DNA of 64,000 nucleotides from contig NZ_JAFFZN010000016.1 of NCBI RefSeq assembly GCF_017676385.1, positions 117,909 through 181,908 of the forward strand, in the 5' to 3' direction. A program made the translations under genes and the position numbers. Position 1 is the first letter of the stretch, and the number at the start of each line of letters is the position of its first letter. Positions 16,850 to 24,643 of this stretch are shown piece by piece. The DNA comes from Streptomyces spirodelae (GTDB lineage: Bacteria > Actinomycetota > Actinomycetes > Streptomycetales > Streptomycetaceae). The notes below the pieces were generated by a model. That model was not told the origin of the DNA, made no database searches, and saw nothing but the letters and a program-made list of their open reading frames with translations.

Positions 16850-17794
16850 ATGCGCGCGCGATACCGGATCCCCCTGAAAACAGCCGTCGGCATCTCGGCG
16901 CTCGGCGCGGCCTGCGTCGGGTATGCGGCAGGCATCGAAGCCCGCTCGTTCCGTCTGCGGCGGGTCTCCGTACCCGTACTGCCACGCGGTATGCACCCGC
17001 TGCGCGTCCTGCAGGTCTCCGACATCCATATGGTCCGCGGCCAGCGCAAGAAGCAGCGCTGGCTGCGCGAGCTGGCCGGACTGCGGCCGGACTTCGTGAT
17101 CAACACCGGTGACAACCTCTCCGACACCGAGGGTGTCCCCGAAGTCCTCGACGCACTCGGCCCGTTGATGGAGTACCCCGGCGCCTACGTCTTCGGCTCG
17201 AACGACTACTACGGGCCCAAGCTCCGCAACCCGGCCAAGTACCTGCTGGAGAAGGCCACGGGACGGCACGGCCTCAACGGCAACCCTCCCGCTGTCGGCG
17301 TCGTCCACAACCCGTGGGAAGAGCTGCGGGACGCCTTCGACGCCGCGGGCTGGGTCGGCCTCTCCAACACCAGGGGCCGCCTCAAGCTGGACGGCGGCCA
17401 GGAGATCGCCCTGACCGGGCTGGACGACCCGCACATCAAGCGCGACCGCTACGGCGAGGTGGCGGGCGGCGCGGAGACCGACGCGGACCTGTCCCTCGGC
17501 GTCGTACACGCTCCGTACCTGCGCGTACTCGACGCGTTCACCGCCGACGGCTACCCGCTGATCCTGGCCGGCCACACCCACGGCGGCCAGCTGTGCCTCC
17601 CCTTCTACGGCGCCCTGGTCACCAACTGCGACATCGACACCGACCGCGTGAAGGGCCTCTCCACCCACCGCGCGGGCGGCCGCGAGTCGTACCTGCACGT
17701 GAGCGCGGGCTGCGGCACCAACCGCTACACCCCCGTCCGCTTCGCCTGCCCCCCTGAGGCCACACTCCTCACCCTCACCCCCCGCGCGGACTGA
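16850..17794 (+). CDS. Membrane-anchored calcineurin-like metallophosphoesterase
   Basis: A 314-residue protein with an N-terminal hydrophobic anchor (about 7-25) and a calcineurin-type metal site: SDIHM near 60, NTGDN near 88, GSNDYYG near 114 and GHTHGGQ near 242. This resembles YkuE/YaeI-type phosphodiesterases, which in other bacteria act on lipids such as UDP-diacylglucosamine; the substrate here is unknown. ATG 16850 is preceded immediately by an in-frame GTG. The gene is divergent from YqeY with a short promoter region. Confidence 0.87.
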   Translation: MRARYRIPLKTAVGISALGAACVGYAAGIEARSFRLRRVSVPVLPRGMHPLRVLQVSDIHMVRGQRKKQRWLRELAGLRPDFVINTGDNLSDTEGVPEVLDALGPLMEYPGAYVFGSNDYYGPKLRNPAKYLLEKATGRHGLNGNPPAVGVVHNPWEELRDAFDAAGWVGLSNTRGRLKLDGGQEIALTGLDDPHIKRDRYGEVAGGAETDADLSLGVVHAPYLRVLDAFTADGYPLILAGHTHGGQLCLPFYGALVTNCDIDTDRVKGLSTHRAGGRESYLHVSAGCGTNRYTPVRFACPPEATLLTLTPRAD

Positions 17795-17856
17795 CCCCCC
17801 TCCGAAACCCGATTTCACCTCAGCGCTCCCCTGGGCTAAAGTAGTCGTCGTTGCTT

Positions 17857-17930
17857 CGGGGTGTAGCGCAGCTTGGCAGCGCGCTTCGTTCGGGACGAAG
17901 AGGTCGTGGGTTCAAATCCCGCCACCCCGA
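17857..17930 (+). tRNA. tRNA-Pro (CGG)
   Basis: A 74-nt cloverleaf without encoded CCA. Acceptor arm CGGGGTG pairs with CACCCCG; the anticodon arm CTTCG-TTCGGGA-CGAAG gives anticodon CGG; the T arm GTGGGTTCAAATCCCGC is canonical. It marks the boundary between core and variable gene content, so it is a likely integration site for mobile DNA. Confidence 0.96.
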
Positions 17931-17946
17931 CAGAGGAAACACCAGA

Positions 17947-17983
17947 TCAGGGGCCTGATCCACCAAGTGGATCAGGCCCCTGA
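17947..17983. terminator. Strong hairpin downstream of tRNA-Pro
   Basis: A perfect 17-bp stem (TCAGGGGCCTGATCCAC at 17947-17963 and its complement at 17967-17983) with a three-base loop. It begins 16 bases past the tRNA and is probably its terminator. Confidence 0.85.
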
Positions 17984-18012
17984 CGGGTTTCTGGAGATCG
18001 TTTGGGAGAAAT

Positions 18013-18043
18013 CTGGGAGAAGATCTTGGTCGGCTTCTCCCAG
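18013..18043. repeat. Inverted and direct repeats next to tRNA-Pro
   Basis: CTGGGAGAAG (18013-18022) and its exact complement (18034-18043) flank an 11-base spacer. A further direct copy, TTGGGAGAAAT, lies at 18002-18012. Such clustered short repeats beside a tRNA 3' end resemble recombinase arm sites, but no integrase gene is seen here. Confidence 0.45.
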
Positions 18044-18175
18044 GGGGGTGGCCGGTGAGGCCGTCTGAAGTGCGACGGCTGAGGGCACTCGGACCTGCGC
18101 GTTCGCGAATCCAACCCCGCAGTCGGCCGGGAACACTATGCCCGCCCGTCTCAACCGCCCTTAGGATCACGACAC

Positions 18176-18856
18176 ATGGCAAGCCATCGCTCAGAGCGTC
18201 CCCACGATCACGCCCGCGCACTCGCCCAGCGCGTGCGAGCATTGCGGGAGGGCCGAGGGTGGTCGCGGGAGCGGCTCGCCAAGGAAGCCGGCATCGCCGT
18301 TGGAACGCTGGCCCGACTGGAAAGCGAGGGAGCAATCCAGCCAGGTTTCTTCACCGTCGGATCGGTCTCCGAGGCACTTGAGATCTCCCTCGATGAGCTC
18401 TTCCGTGAATCCAAGGCCACTCCTGGCCTCTGGTCCGCTGGATACGAAGGCCGGGACATCGACTCGTTCGTCGCCTCTCTCCTCGACTGCCGTATCGATG
18501 TCGTGGCGGACGTACGACTCACGCCGATCAGCCGCAAGAAGGGCTTCAGCAAGACTCGGCTGGGGCAGGCGCTCGCCGAGGCCGGCATCGAGTACACCCA
18601 CCTGCGTGGCCTGGGGAATCCCAAGGACAACCGGGCGCCGTTCTGGGACGGCCGGCTCGACGTGGGCCGGGCGCGGTTCCGTGGGGTGCTGCGGTCCGCG
18701 GAAGCGCAGACCGATCTTGAACGCCTCGCAGAGCATGCCCGGCAGTCCCGGGTCGCAGTCCTGTGCTTCGAGAAGGACGAGAGCCGCTGCCACCGGCAGC
18801 TGGTTCTGGACACGGTCCGCGAACGGGCTGCGGTGCCCGTCATTCCCCTGGCCTGA
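18176..18856 (+). CDS. XRE-type HTH fused to a DUF488 domain
   Basis: A 226-residue two-domain protein. Residues about 13-75 form a helix-turn-helix (RVRALREGRGWSRERLAKEAGIAVGTLARLE). Residues about 85-226 are DUF488: GLWSAGYEGRDIDSFVASL, VVADVRLTPISRKKGFSK, and the C-terminal CFEKDESRCHRQL with its paired Cys and His. DUF488 proteins have no settled biochemical role and are frequent in accessory and defence-related gene sets. The ATG lies 8 bases after a TAGGAT box (18162-18167), so the mRNA may be leaderless. It is the first gene after tRNA-Pro and is followed 84 bases later by an unrecognised gene on the same strand. Confidence 0.82.
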   Translation: MASHRSERPHDHARALAQRVRALREGRGWSRERLAKEAGIAVGTLARLESEGAIQPGFFTVGSVSEALEISLDELFRESKATPGLWSAGYEGRDIDSFVASLLDCRIDVVADVRLTPISRKKGFSKTRLGQALAEAGIEYTHLRGLGNPKDNRAPFWDGRLDVGRARFRGVLRSAEAQTDLERLAEHARQSRVAVLCFEKDESRCHRQLVLDTVRERAAVPVIPLA

Positions 18857-18940
18857 CTTCGTCCCTCACTCCTATACGCGCCCTTGCCGGTGGCGCATGC
18901 CTCTCCTCCAATCGGATCGGGGATCAGTGGAGGGGCAACC

Positions 18941-19759
18941 ATGGGATCGGGGAATTGGCAACGCGCGCGAATCATGATCACGGTCAAGACCTATCCAGAA
19001 CTGTCTGCGAAGTACCACGAGACGAGCTGCGTGGCCGGCATACGGATCGACCAGGGGGTGCCCCAGCATGTGCGGCTCTTCCCGGTTCCGTTCCGGCTGC
19101 TGAATGAAGAAAGCCAGTTCGCCAAGTACTCGATCGTCGAGGTCGATGTGCAACGACACCATGGGGACCGCCGTCCCGAGAGCTTGCGCCCCAATCTGCA
19201 GACCCTCAAGGTCATCGAGCGCCTCGGGACAGCAGACGGCTGGCGCGAACGCTTCTCGCATGTTCGGCCTCTCGTGGCGTCGTCCCTGTGCTCCATAAAG
19301 CGAGACCAAGAGGTGCGGGGCACATCGCTCGGCGTCTTCCGCCCAGCGGAGTTCACTGGCTTCCGCTTCGCTCCTGCGGAGCCCTGGCCTGCTTCGAAGG
19401 CGGCCCTGGCCGATCAGTTGGATCTACTCGCGCAGGACCTTCGCCAGTTGGAGTGGGTGCCACTTGAGTTCCGATACAGCTTCCGATGTGCGGATCAGGA
19501 GTGCGGCGGTCACGATATGGGGCTGAGAGACTGGGAGGCGGGCGAGTCGTACCGCAAGTTCCTTCGCCAGTACGGGAAGGACGACGTGGAGGAGAAGCTC
19601 CGCGAGCGCTGGTTCGACCGGATGGTCTCTCCGGAGAAGGCCGTGCACTGCTTCGTCGGAAACGTCGCGGCCCGCCCCAAGACGTTTCTGCTGTTGGGCC
19701 TGTTCTACCCGCGACGGGATGTCGTTGAGAACTTCCAGGAGAGTCTGTTCGACCTGTAA
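18941..19759 (+). CDS. Unrecognised protein, partner of the DUF488 gene
   Basis: A 272-residue soluble protein I do not recognise. It starts MGSGNWQRARIMITVKTYPELS; the middle is rich in charged and aromatic residues; around 187-200 there is FRCADQECGGHDMGL, a C-x4-C-x2-H arrangement that could bind a metal; the C-terminus (FVGNVAARPKTFLLLGLFYPR) is hydrophobic but not a membrane helix. ATG 18941 has GGAGGGGC upstream. Codon use and GC are slightly lower than in core neighbours. Given the 84-base gap and same orientation, it is probably co-transcribed with the HTH-DUF488 gene and might be its effector; this is inference. Confidence 0.72.
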   Translation: MGSGNWQRARIMITVKTYPELSAKYHETSCVAGIRIDQGVPQHVRLFPVPFRLLNEESQFAKYSIVEVDVQRHHGDRRPESLRPNLQTLKVIERLGTADGWRERFSHVRPLVASSLCSIKRDQEVRGTSLGVFRPAEFTGFRFAPAEPWPASKAALADQLDLLAQDLRQLEWVPLEFRYSFRCADQECGGHDMGLRDWEAGESYRKFLRQYGKDDVEEKLRERWFDRMVSPEKAVHCFVGNVAARPKTFLLLGLFYPRRDVVENFQESLFDL

Positions 19760-20530
19760 GGGCGAGTACGCAGGGCACGGTCCCTGGGGGCCGACCACAT
19801 CGGGGGCCCCAGGCGTCACTCCTATGGCCGTTCCACCTTGACGCTGGTCGTCACCGTGGCACCCTCGTAGTGCCGCGGTCAGTTACAACGCTCCCGACGC
19901 CCCACTGCGGGCACTGCACCGGCGACCATGCACGGTCCCTCCCGGCATCACCGAGAGTAGTGGCATCATGCTTTCGGTGACGTGCAAGATTCGCTGAGCG
20001 ACCTCCGGGACCGCCTCGCTTGAGACGCCCCGGGGGCCTGATGCGCATTGCGGGGCGGACCCTCGAATGGCTCCGGGGGCATTTTGGGAACCGCCTGCAT
20101 ATCCCGTCTCCTCAGTTGCTCCCGTCAGCCAGCACCAAGATCACTCGAACACGCACTGAGCACGGCCGCCCGCGATCTGCGAAACATCACCGAGCCGAAC
20201 TCGACTCCAGCGGCCGCTCGCCGACAGCTGGCACTGTGAACTGCAACACACCCGTGGCCGCCTCCGCGACTAACTGACGAGCACCACACTCCCCTCCGCG
20301 TGTCCGTGAACAGCAATCTCACCGCGAGCATCGTTGCGCAGTTTTCCTGCGCAGCTCCCTCGTCCTCAACCAACGAGCAACTTGCCGACTCACACTCTCC
20401 GTTGGCCGCTGCTAGATTCCTCTTCATCCGGCCTCTACCCACAGGCCTGACCGTCGTCGTTCGACACAGCCAAGGGTGAGGCAGAAATGCGCAGAAGCAC
20501 TGCGCAGAATTTGGCAGGGGGCACCGCAGA
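19760..20530. other. 770-bp non-coding region of lower GC
   Basis: No frame with plausible codon bias was found. The GC content is visibly lower than in the core region. There is a TGCGCA...TGCGCA inverted repeat near 20335-20357. It probably holds the promoter for the small membrane ORF and methylase that follow, and may contain decayed mobile DNA. Confidence 0.45.
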
Positions 20531-20656
20531 GTGAAGGCGTTCTTCGAGTTGCTTGGGAAGGCGATGCAGAGCACAGGCATGACGCTGCGCCTGTGTCTGC
20601 TGATCCTTGTTGCCGTAGCAGCCTTGGCAATGATCAGCCAACTGGGTCCGGTCTAG
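20531..20656 (+). CDS. Small single-span membrane peptide upstream of the methylase
   Basis: A 41-codon ORF beginning GTG. The peptide has a short amphipathic N-terminus (MKAFFELLGKAMQSTG) and a clean hydrophobic helix (about 18-38, RLCLLILVAVAALAM). A purine-rich GCAGGGGG lies about 10 bases before the GTG. The stop (20654-20656) is followed 17 bases later by the GTG of the methylase, whose ribosome-binding site AAGGAG (20660-20665) abuts it, so translation may be linked. It is too short to be certain, but the hydrophobic pattern and the spacing argue for a real gene. Function unknown. Confidence 0.6.
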   Translation: MKAFFELLGKAMQSTGMTLRLCLLILVAVAALAMISQLGPV

Positions 20657-20673
20657 AGCAAGGAGACCTACAC

Positions 20674-22764
20674 GTGGAGACCATGGGGGCGGAGAGCCGC
20701 GCCGCGGACGTGGTTGACCGGCTTTGGCGAGCGTACGCGCCCTTCCAGCGGGGCCGGAACACGTTCGGCGATCTGACGTCCATGCTCGCGATCCTGATGC
20801 TTGCAGGATTCGTCGAGTCGGCGGGCGAACCGGAAGACGAGTTCGTCCAGCGGTGGACCCGCGCGGTTTCGGAGGCTCGAATCGGCATCTCACCGCTGAT
20901 GGATCTGCGCTCTGCGATGAGGAGCGCCAGCAGGCACCCGCACTTCCCTGTGCCTGACATCCACAAGCTGGACGTCGAGTTCCTCGACGGTGGCGAGGCA
21001 TCCGACGACGTGCCGTGGGTAGCCGCTTTCCTCACCGCGCTGACGCAGCGCCCGACGCTGGCCGAGGCCGGTTTGTCGGAAGTCGGTGGGCTCCTCCTCG
21101 AACGCCACGTTCAGGAGGGCGCCTTTTCAGCGGGGGAGTTCTACACGCCGCGTGAGGTGGTACGCCTGCTCGTCGAGTCCGCGTCCCCGCAACCCGGAGA
21201 CCGGATCCTTGATCCTGCCTGTGGTACCGGCAGCATGCTCGCGGCCGCGGCACAACACATCGCTGGGGCCGCCGGCCGCATCGACGGCGACTCTTTCGAG
21301 GCGCACGCGACGGATCGCAGCAATCCGCGGCTGGCGACGTTGAACCTCGCCATCCACGGAGTAGACCAGCCGGTCGTCGACACCTCCGACCCGGTGTCGC
21401 TGTTCCTCCGCCGGGGTACCGGCCTTGCCGACCGGGTGTTGAGCAATCCGCCGTTCAACCAGCGCGTCGAGGACATCCATGCCATCGACTGGCCCTTCGG
21501 CCAGCCACCCGAGTCCAATGCGAACTTCGCCTGGCTTCAGCTCGCGTGGGCCCGGCTGAGCGAGGACGGGCTCGCGACGGTCATCATGCCGCCGCGAGCC
21601 ACCTGGTCCAGCGGTCGCGAGGCGGAGATCCGCAAAAGGATGATCGCTGGCGGCGCTCTCCTGGGCATCATCGCGCTACCGCCGAATCTCTTTGCTCCCC
21701 ACACGTCCATCCCTGTGCACATCTGGGTACTCGCCCGCGACAAGTCCCGCCACTTGCCGACCGGCCATGCGAATGACGTCCTCTTCATCGATGCCAGCCG
21801 TCTCGGCACGCAATTGCCTCGGCGACCGCGCACCTTGACCGCAGAAGAGCTGGGGCACATCAGCAGTCAGCTTCACGCCTGGCAGCGATCCCCTCAAGCA
21901 ACGGCACATGAACCAGGATTCTCCCGTTCGGTCACACACGAAGAAATCCTCATGCACGACGGCAGCCTCGACCCTCGGCTGTACGTCTACGCCGAGCGGG
22001 AGCAACCGGCGACGGCACTGGACATGAGCCGCACGCTCGATGAGTTGGATCGGTGTGGCTTGGCCACGTCCAAATCAAGCGTCAGCGTCCGGAAGAGCTT
22101 CACCATGTGTCAGCGGTTGGCTCGCAGCGGGATTGAACATCCGCGAGTGCCGCTCCGGGACATCGTCAGTGGCGCCACAGCGGACCTGTTCGAGGACTCA
22201 ATGCCTGGCCTGCTCCTCGCCGGTCCTTCGGGAAGCCTCATCCGCGCCGAGGACTACGTGGACGCGGGTGTGCCCGTCGTGATGCCCAAGGATCTCACTG
22301 GCAACGGTTTCAGTGAGGCGAGCATCCGATACATCACCGAGCAGCACGCTGAAGGGCTGGAACGCTTTCGACTCCGCCGTGGTGACGTGGTGCTGGCACG
22401 CCGTGGAGAGCTGGGGCGATGTGCTGTCGTCCGTGAGGAGCAGCACGGCTGGGTCTGCGGAACCGGCTGCTTTGTACTTCGTCCTCCCGCCGAGCTCGAC
22501 GCCGACTACTTCGCGGCGTTCCTCCGCAGTCCGGAAGCACGCGAGTGGCTCGAGGCCCGCTCCACGGGGAGCATGGCCATGAAGACCGTCTCTCGCAACG
22601 TATTGGGTGAGTTGCCGGTTGCACTACCTGATCTTGGGACACAGCAGGCGATCGCCGACGCGATGACGCGGCTGGACGAGCATGAGCGACTGTTGCGAGA
22701 GCATCTCGCGCTAACGCAGAAGATCCGCAGTGACGCGCTGAAGGGGATTCTGCCGAGCTCATAG
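20674..22764 (+). CDS. N6-adenine DNA methyltransferase fused to a type I half-specificity domain
   Basis: A 696-residue protein. Residues about 1-150 are helical; 155-440 are an HsdM-type methyltransferase with FYTPREVV, the AdoMet motif I DPACGTGSM (180-188) and catalytic NPPF (258-261). Residues about 500-690 resemble one target recognition domain plus the conserved coiled region of HsdS: FRLRRGDVVLARRGELGR, CGTGCFVLRP, then GTQQAIADAMTRLDEHERLL. GTG 20674 is chosen for AAGGAG nine bases upstream. No restriction subunit lies nearby, so it may be an orphan or anti-phage methylase or part of a system whose nuclease is elsewhere. A single recognition half would need dimerisation to read a bipartite site. 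Confidence 0.87.
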   Translation: METMGAESRAADVVDRLWRAYAPFQRGRNTFGDLTSMLAILMLAGFVESAGEPEDEFVQRWTRAVSEARIGISPLMDLRSAMRSASRHPHFPVPDIHKLDVEFLDGGEASDDVPWVAAFLTALTQRPTLAEAGLSEVGGLLLERHVQEGAFSAGEFYTPREVVRLLVESASPQPGDRILDPACGTGSMLAAAAQHIAGAAGRIDGDSFEAHATDRSNPRLATLNLAIHGVDQPVVDTSDPVSLFLRRGTGLADRVLSNPPFNQRVEDIHAIDWPFGQPPESNANFAWLQLAWARLSEDGLATVIMPPRATWSSGREAEIRKRMIAGGALLGIIALPPNLFAPHTSIPVHIWVLARDKSRHLPTGHANDVLFIDASRLGTQLPRRPRTLTAEELGHISSQLHAWQRSPQATAHEPGFSRSVTHEEILMHDGSLDPRLYVYAEREQPATALDMSRTLDELDRCGLATSKSSVSVRKSFTMCQRLARSGIEHPRVPLRDIVSGATADLFEDSMPGLLLAGPSGSLIRAEDYVDAGVPVVMPKDLTGNGFSEASIRYITEQHAEGLERFRLRRGDVVLARRGELGRCAVVREEQHGWVCGTGCFVLRPPAELDADYFAAFLRSPEAREWLEARSTGSMAMKTVSRNVLGELPVALPDLGTQQAIADAMTRLDEHERLLREHLALTQKIRSDALKGILPSS

Positions 22765-22871
22765 ATCGGCACTCGAAAATCGGGGGATCTCCAGGCTGGG
22801 ACCACAAGCTGTCAGTGGCGTGGTCCAGCATGGGGAGTCCAACCACACCGACGCGGGGAATTCCATGACCA

Positions 22872-23231
22872 GTGACGAGGCGCGCTCCGGGCTCCCCACC
22901 GCATTCGCTGCCCGGCAGCCGCAACGACTGCCGGGCCTTCACCGAGTCCGGCATCGACCGGGCCTGCCGGGGAGCCCCGACCATCGCCGACGGCGGCTAC
23001 CAAGGCACCGGTCTCCTCATCCCGCACCGCAAACGACGAGGCCAGAGCCACCTCAGCCCATCGCAGGAAGCAGAGAACGCTGTCCATCGAAGGGCACGAG
23101 CGCGGGTGGAACATGCCCTGTCGCGGTTGAAGAACTGGAAGATCCTGCGGGACTGCCGACTCAAGAGCGACGGAGTTCACCAGGCCATGCTCGGCATCGC
23201 CCGGCCGCACAACCTGGCCCTCACTGGATAA
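22872..23231 (+). pseudogene. IS5-type transposase, C-terminal remnant
   Basis: About 105 residues of a DDE transposase C-terminus are intact: LPGSRNDCRAFTESG, then TIADGGYQGTGLLIPHR (second catalytic Asp), RARVEHALSRLKNWKILRDCR (catalytic Glu), and a typical GIARPHNLALTG end. The first two thirds, including the first catalytic Asp, are missing, and the 10-15 leading codons do not fit. No terminal inverted repeats were seen. It is a relic of insertion-sequence activity at the right edge of the methylase block. Confidence 0.85.
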
Positions 23232-23352
23232 CTCCCACCTCATACGGGACAACCTCTAGGAGTGGTCGACGGTATCGCGCACCGAGGCCCGGTGCCGGGG
23301 AGCCGGCGCGGGGCCTCGGCTGTGGTGTGCGTCGGTACGGGAAGGCGCCGGG

Positions 23353-24492
23353 TCAGCCCTGGCGGAGCGAGTGGAAGAAGCGGCGCAGGTCGGTGATGAG
23401 CAGGTCGGGGGCGTCGTGGGCGGCCCAGTGGCTGCCGCGGTCGAATTCGGACCAGGCGACGATGTTCTTGTGGTCGCGGTCGGCAAATCTGTGTATCGGG
23501 CGGAAGTCGTAGGCGAAGGCGGCCAGGCCCGTGGGGGCGGTGGTCGGCTCCGTGGGATGCTCGGTGTGGCGGTCCTCCCAGTAGAGACGGGCGGAGGAGG
23601 CGCCGGTGTTGGTCAGCCAGTAGATGGTGGCAATGGTCAACACGGTGTCGGGGTCGACCGCGGTGCCCAGCAGCTGGCCGATCCAGGCGAGTGGGCCGGC
23701 CGGGGAGTCGGCGAGCGCGTGCGCGAGATTCTGCGGCTTGGTGGACTGCAGTTCGGCGTATGCCGACATCTCCGAGTTGAACGACTGCAGGAACTGGAGC
23801 ATCCCCATCTCCTGCTCCGTCAGCCCCTCGAACTCGCCCGGGGTGCCGTCGGGGAAGGAGAAGAGCTGGTTGACGTGCACGCCTATGACCTGGTCCGGGT
23901 GCTGTCGCCCCTGCTCCGGGGCGACGAAAGCGCCCGCGTCGTTGCCGTGCACGCCGTAGCGCTCGTAGCCGAGGCGGTGCATCAGCTCGGCCCAGGCGTC
24001 GGCGATGCGGTGGCGGTTCCAGCCGGCCTCGCGGGTGGGGCCGGAGAAGCCGAAGCCGGGCATGTCGGGGATCACGACATGGAAGGCGTCGGCCGGGTCC
24101 TCCGGGTTGGTGAGCTCATCAATGAGGCCCATGTACTCCACGAAGGTGTTGGGCCAGCCGTGCGTGAGGATCAGTGGTGTGGCGTCCTCATGCGGTGAAC
24201 GCACGTGCACGAAGTGGATGTTCTGACCGTCGATCTCGGTCGTGAAGTGCGGGTACTTGTTGAGCTGGGCCTCGTGCTCGCGCCAGTCATAGGTGGTGCG
24301 CCAGCGCTCAACGAGTTCCTGTACGTACGAGAGCGGTACGCCGCGCTCCCAGCCCGGAGGCACCGGCCCAGTCTGTGCGGCCTCGGGATCGGCGGGGAGC
24401 TCATCCGCCCAGCGGGTACGGGCGAGCCGGTCCTGGAGGTCGTCGAGCTCGGCCTGCGGGATGTCGATCTGGAACCGCTTGATTTCCGTCAT
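23353..24492 (-). CDS. Epoxide hydrolase with EHN N-terminal domain
   Basis: A 379-residue alpha/beta hydrolase with the epoxide-hydrolase N-terminal domain (residues 1-110: FQIDIPQAELDDLQDRLARTRW), LTHGWPNTFVEY (oxyanion hole) near 125, a nucleophile Asp in HGNDAGAF near 200, and DRGSHWAAHDAPD at the C-terminus with the catalytic His. It opens epoxides by water addition; substrate unknown. ATG 24492 gives the standard family start. A LysR-type gene lies directly upstream in the same direction, with an inverted repeat between them, so this is the probable target of that regulator. Confidence 0.9.
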   Translation of the reverse strand: MTEIKRFQIDIPQAELDDLQDRLARTRWADELPADPEAAQTGPVPPGWERGVPLSYVQELVERWRTTYDWREHEAQLNKYPHFTTEIDGQNIHFVHVRSPHEDATPLILTHGWPNTFVEYMGLIDELTNPEDPADAFHVVIPDMPGFGFSGPTREAGWNRHRIADAWAELMHRLGYERYGVHGNDAGAFVAPEQGRQHPDQVIGVHVNQLFSFPDGTPGEFEGLTEQEMGMLQFLQSFNSEMSAYAELQSTKPQNLAHALADSPAGPLAWIGQLLGTAVDPDTVLTIATIYWLTNTGASSARLYWEDRHTEHPTEPTTAPTGLAAFAYDFRPIHRFADRDHKNIVAWSEFDRGSHWAAHDAPDLLITDLRRFFHSLRQG

Positions 24493-24543
24493 GGGTAGAA
24501 CTTCCCGTAGGCTCTGACCTGCATCAATGACGAAATGCAGCAC

Positions 24544-24568
24544 GATCGTTGCGTGTGACACAACGATC
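24544..24568. promoter_or_regulatory. Inverted repeat, candidate LysR operator
   Basis: GATCGTTG (24544-24551) and its exact complement CAACGATC (24561-24568) flank a 9-base spacer. The site lies 52-76 bases upstream of the epoxide hydrolase start. Dyads with TTG-N9-CAA spacing fit LysR-type boxes. Confidence 0.6.
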
Positions 24569-24643
24569 ACTGGGGCGCTGCCGCAGGGGGCTCTCACCGT
24601 GGCGCGGCGCGCCAGACGAGGAATGACGCGGCTCCGGGACGCT

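Noticed and set aside
17820..18335. Leftward 171-codon frame overlapping tRNA-Pro
   Set aside because: It is antisense to the tRNA and its translation (SGWRDLNPRPLRPERSALPSC) is the common artefact seen opposite tRNA genes.
20020..20277. 85-codon frame in the 770-base region
   Set aside because: Composition is random, there is no good start and no hydrophobic or known pattern.
23232..23352. Short frames between the transposase relic and the epoxide hydrolase
   Set aside because: Too short, no ribosome-binding site, shadow of the hydrolase end.
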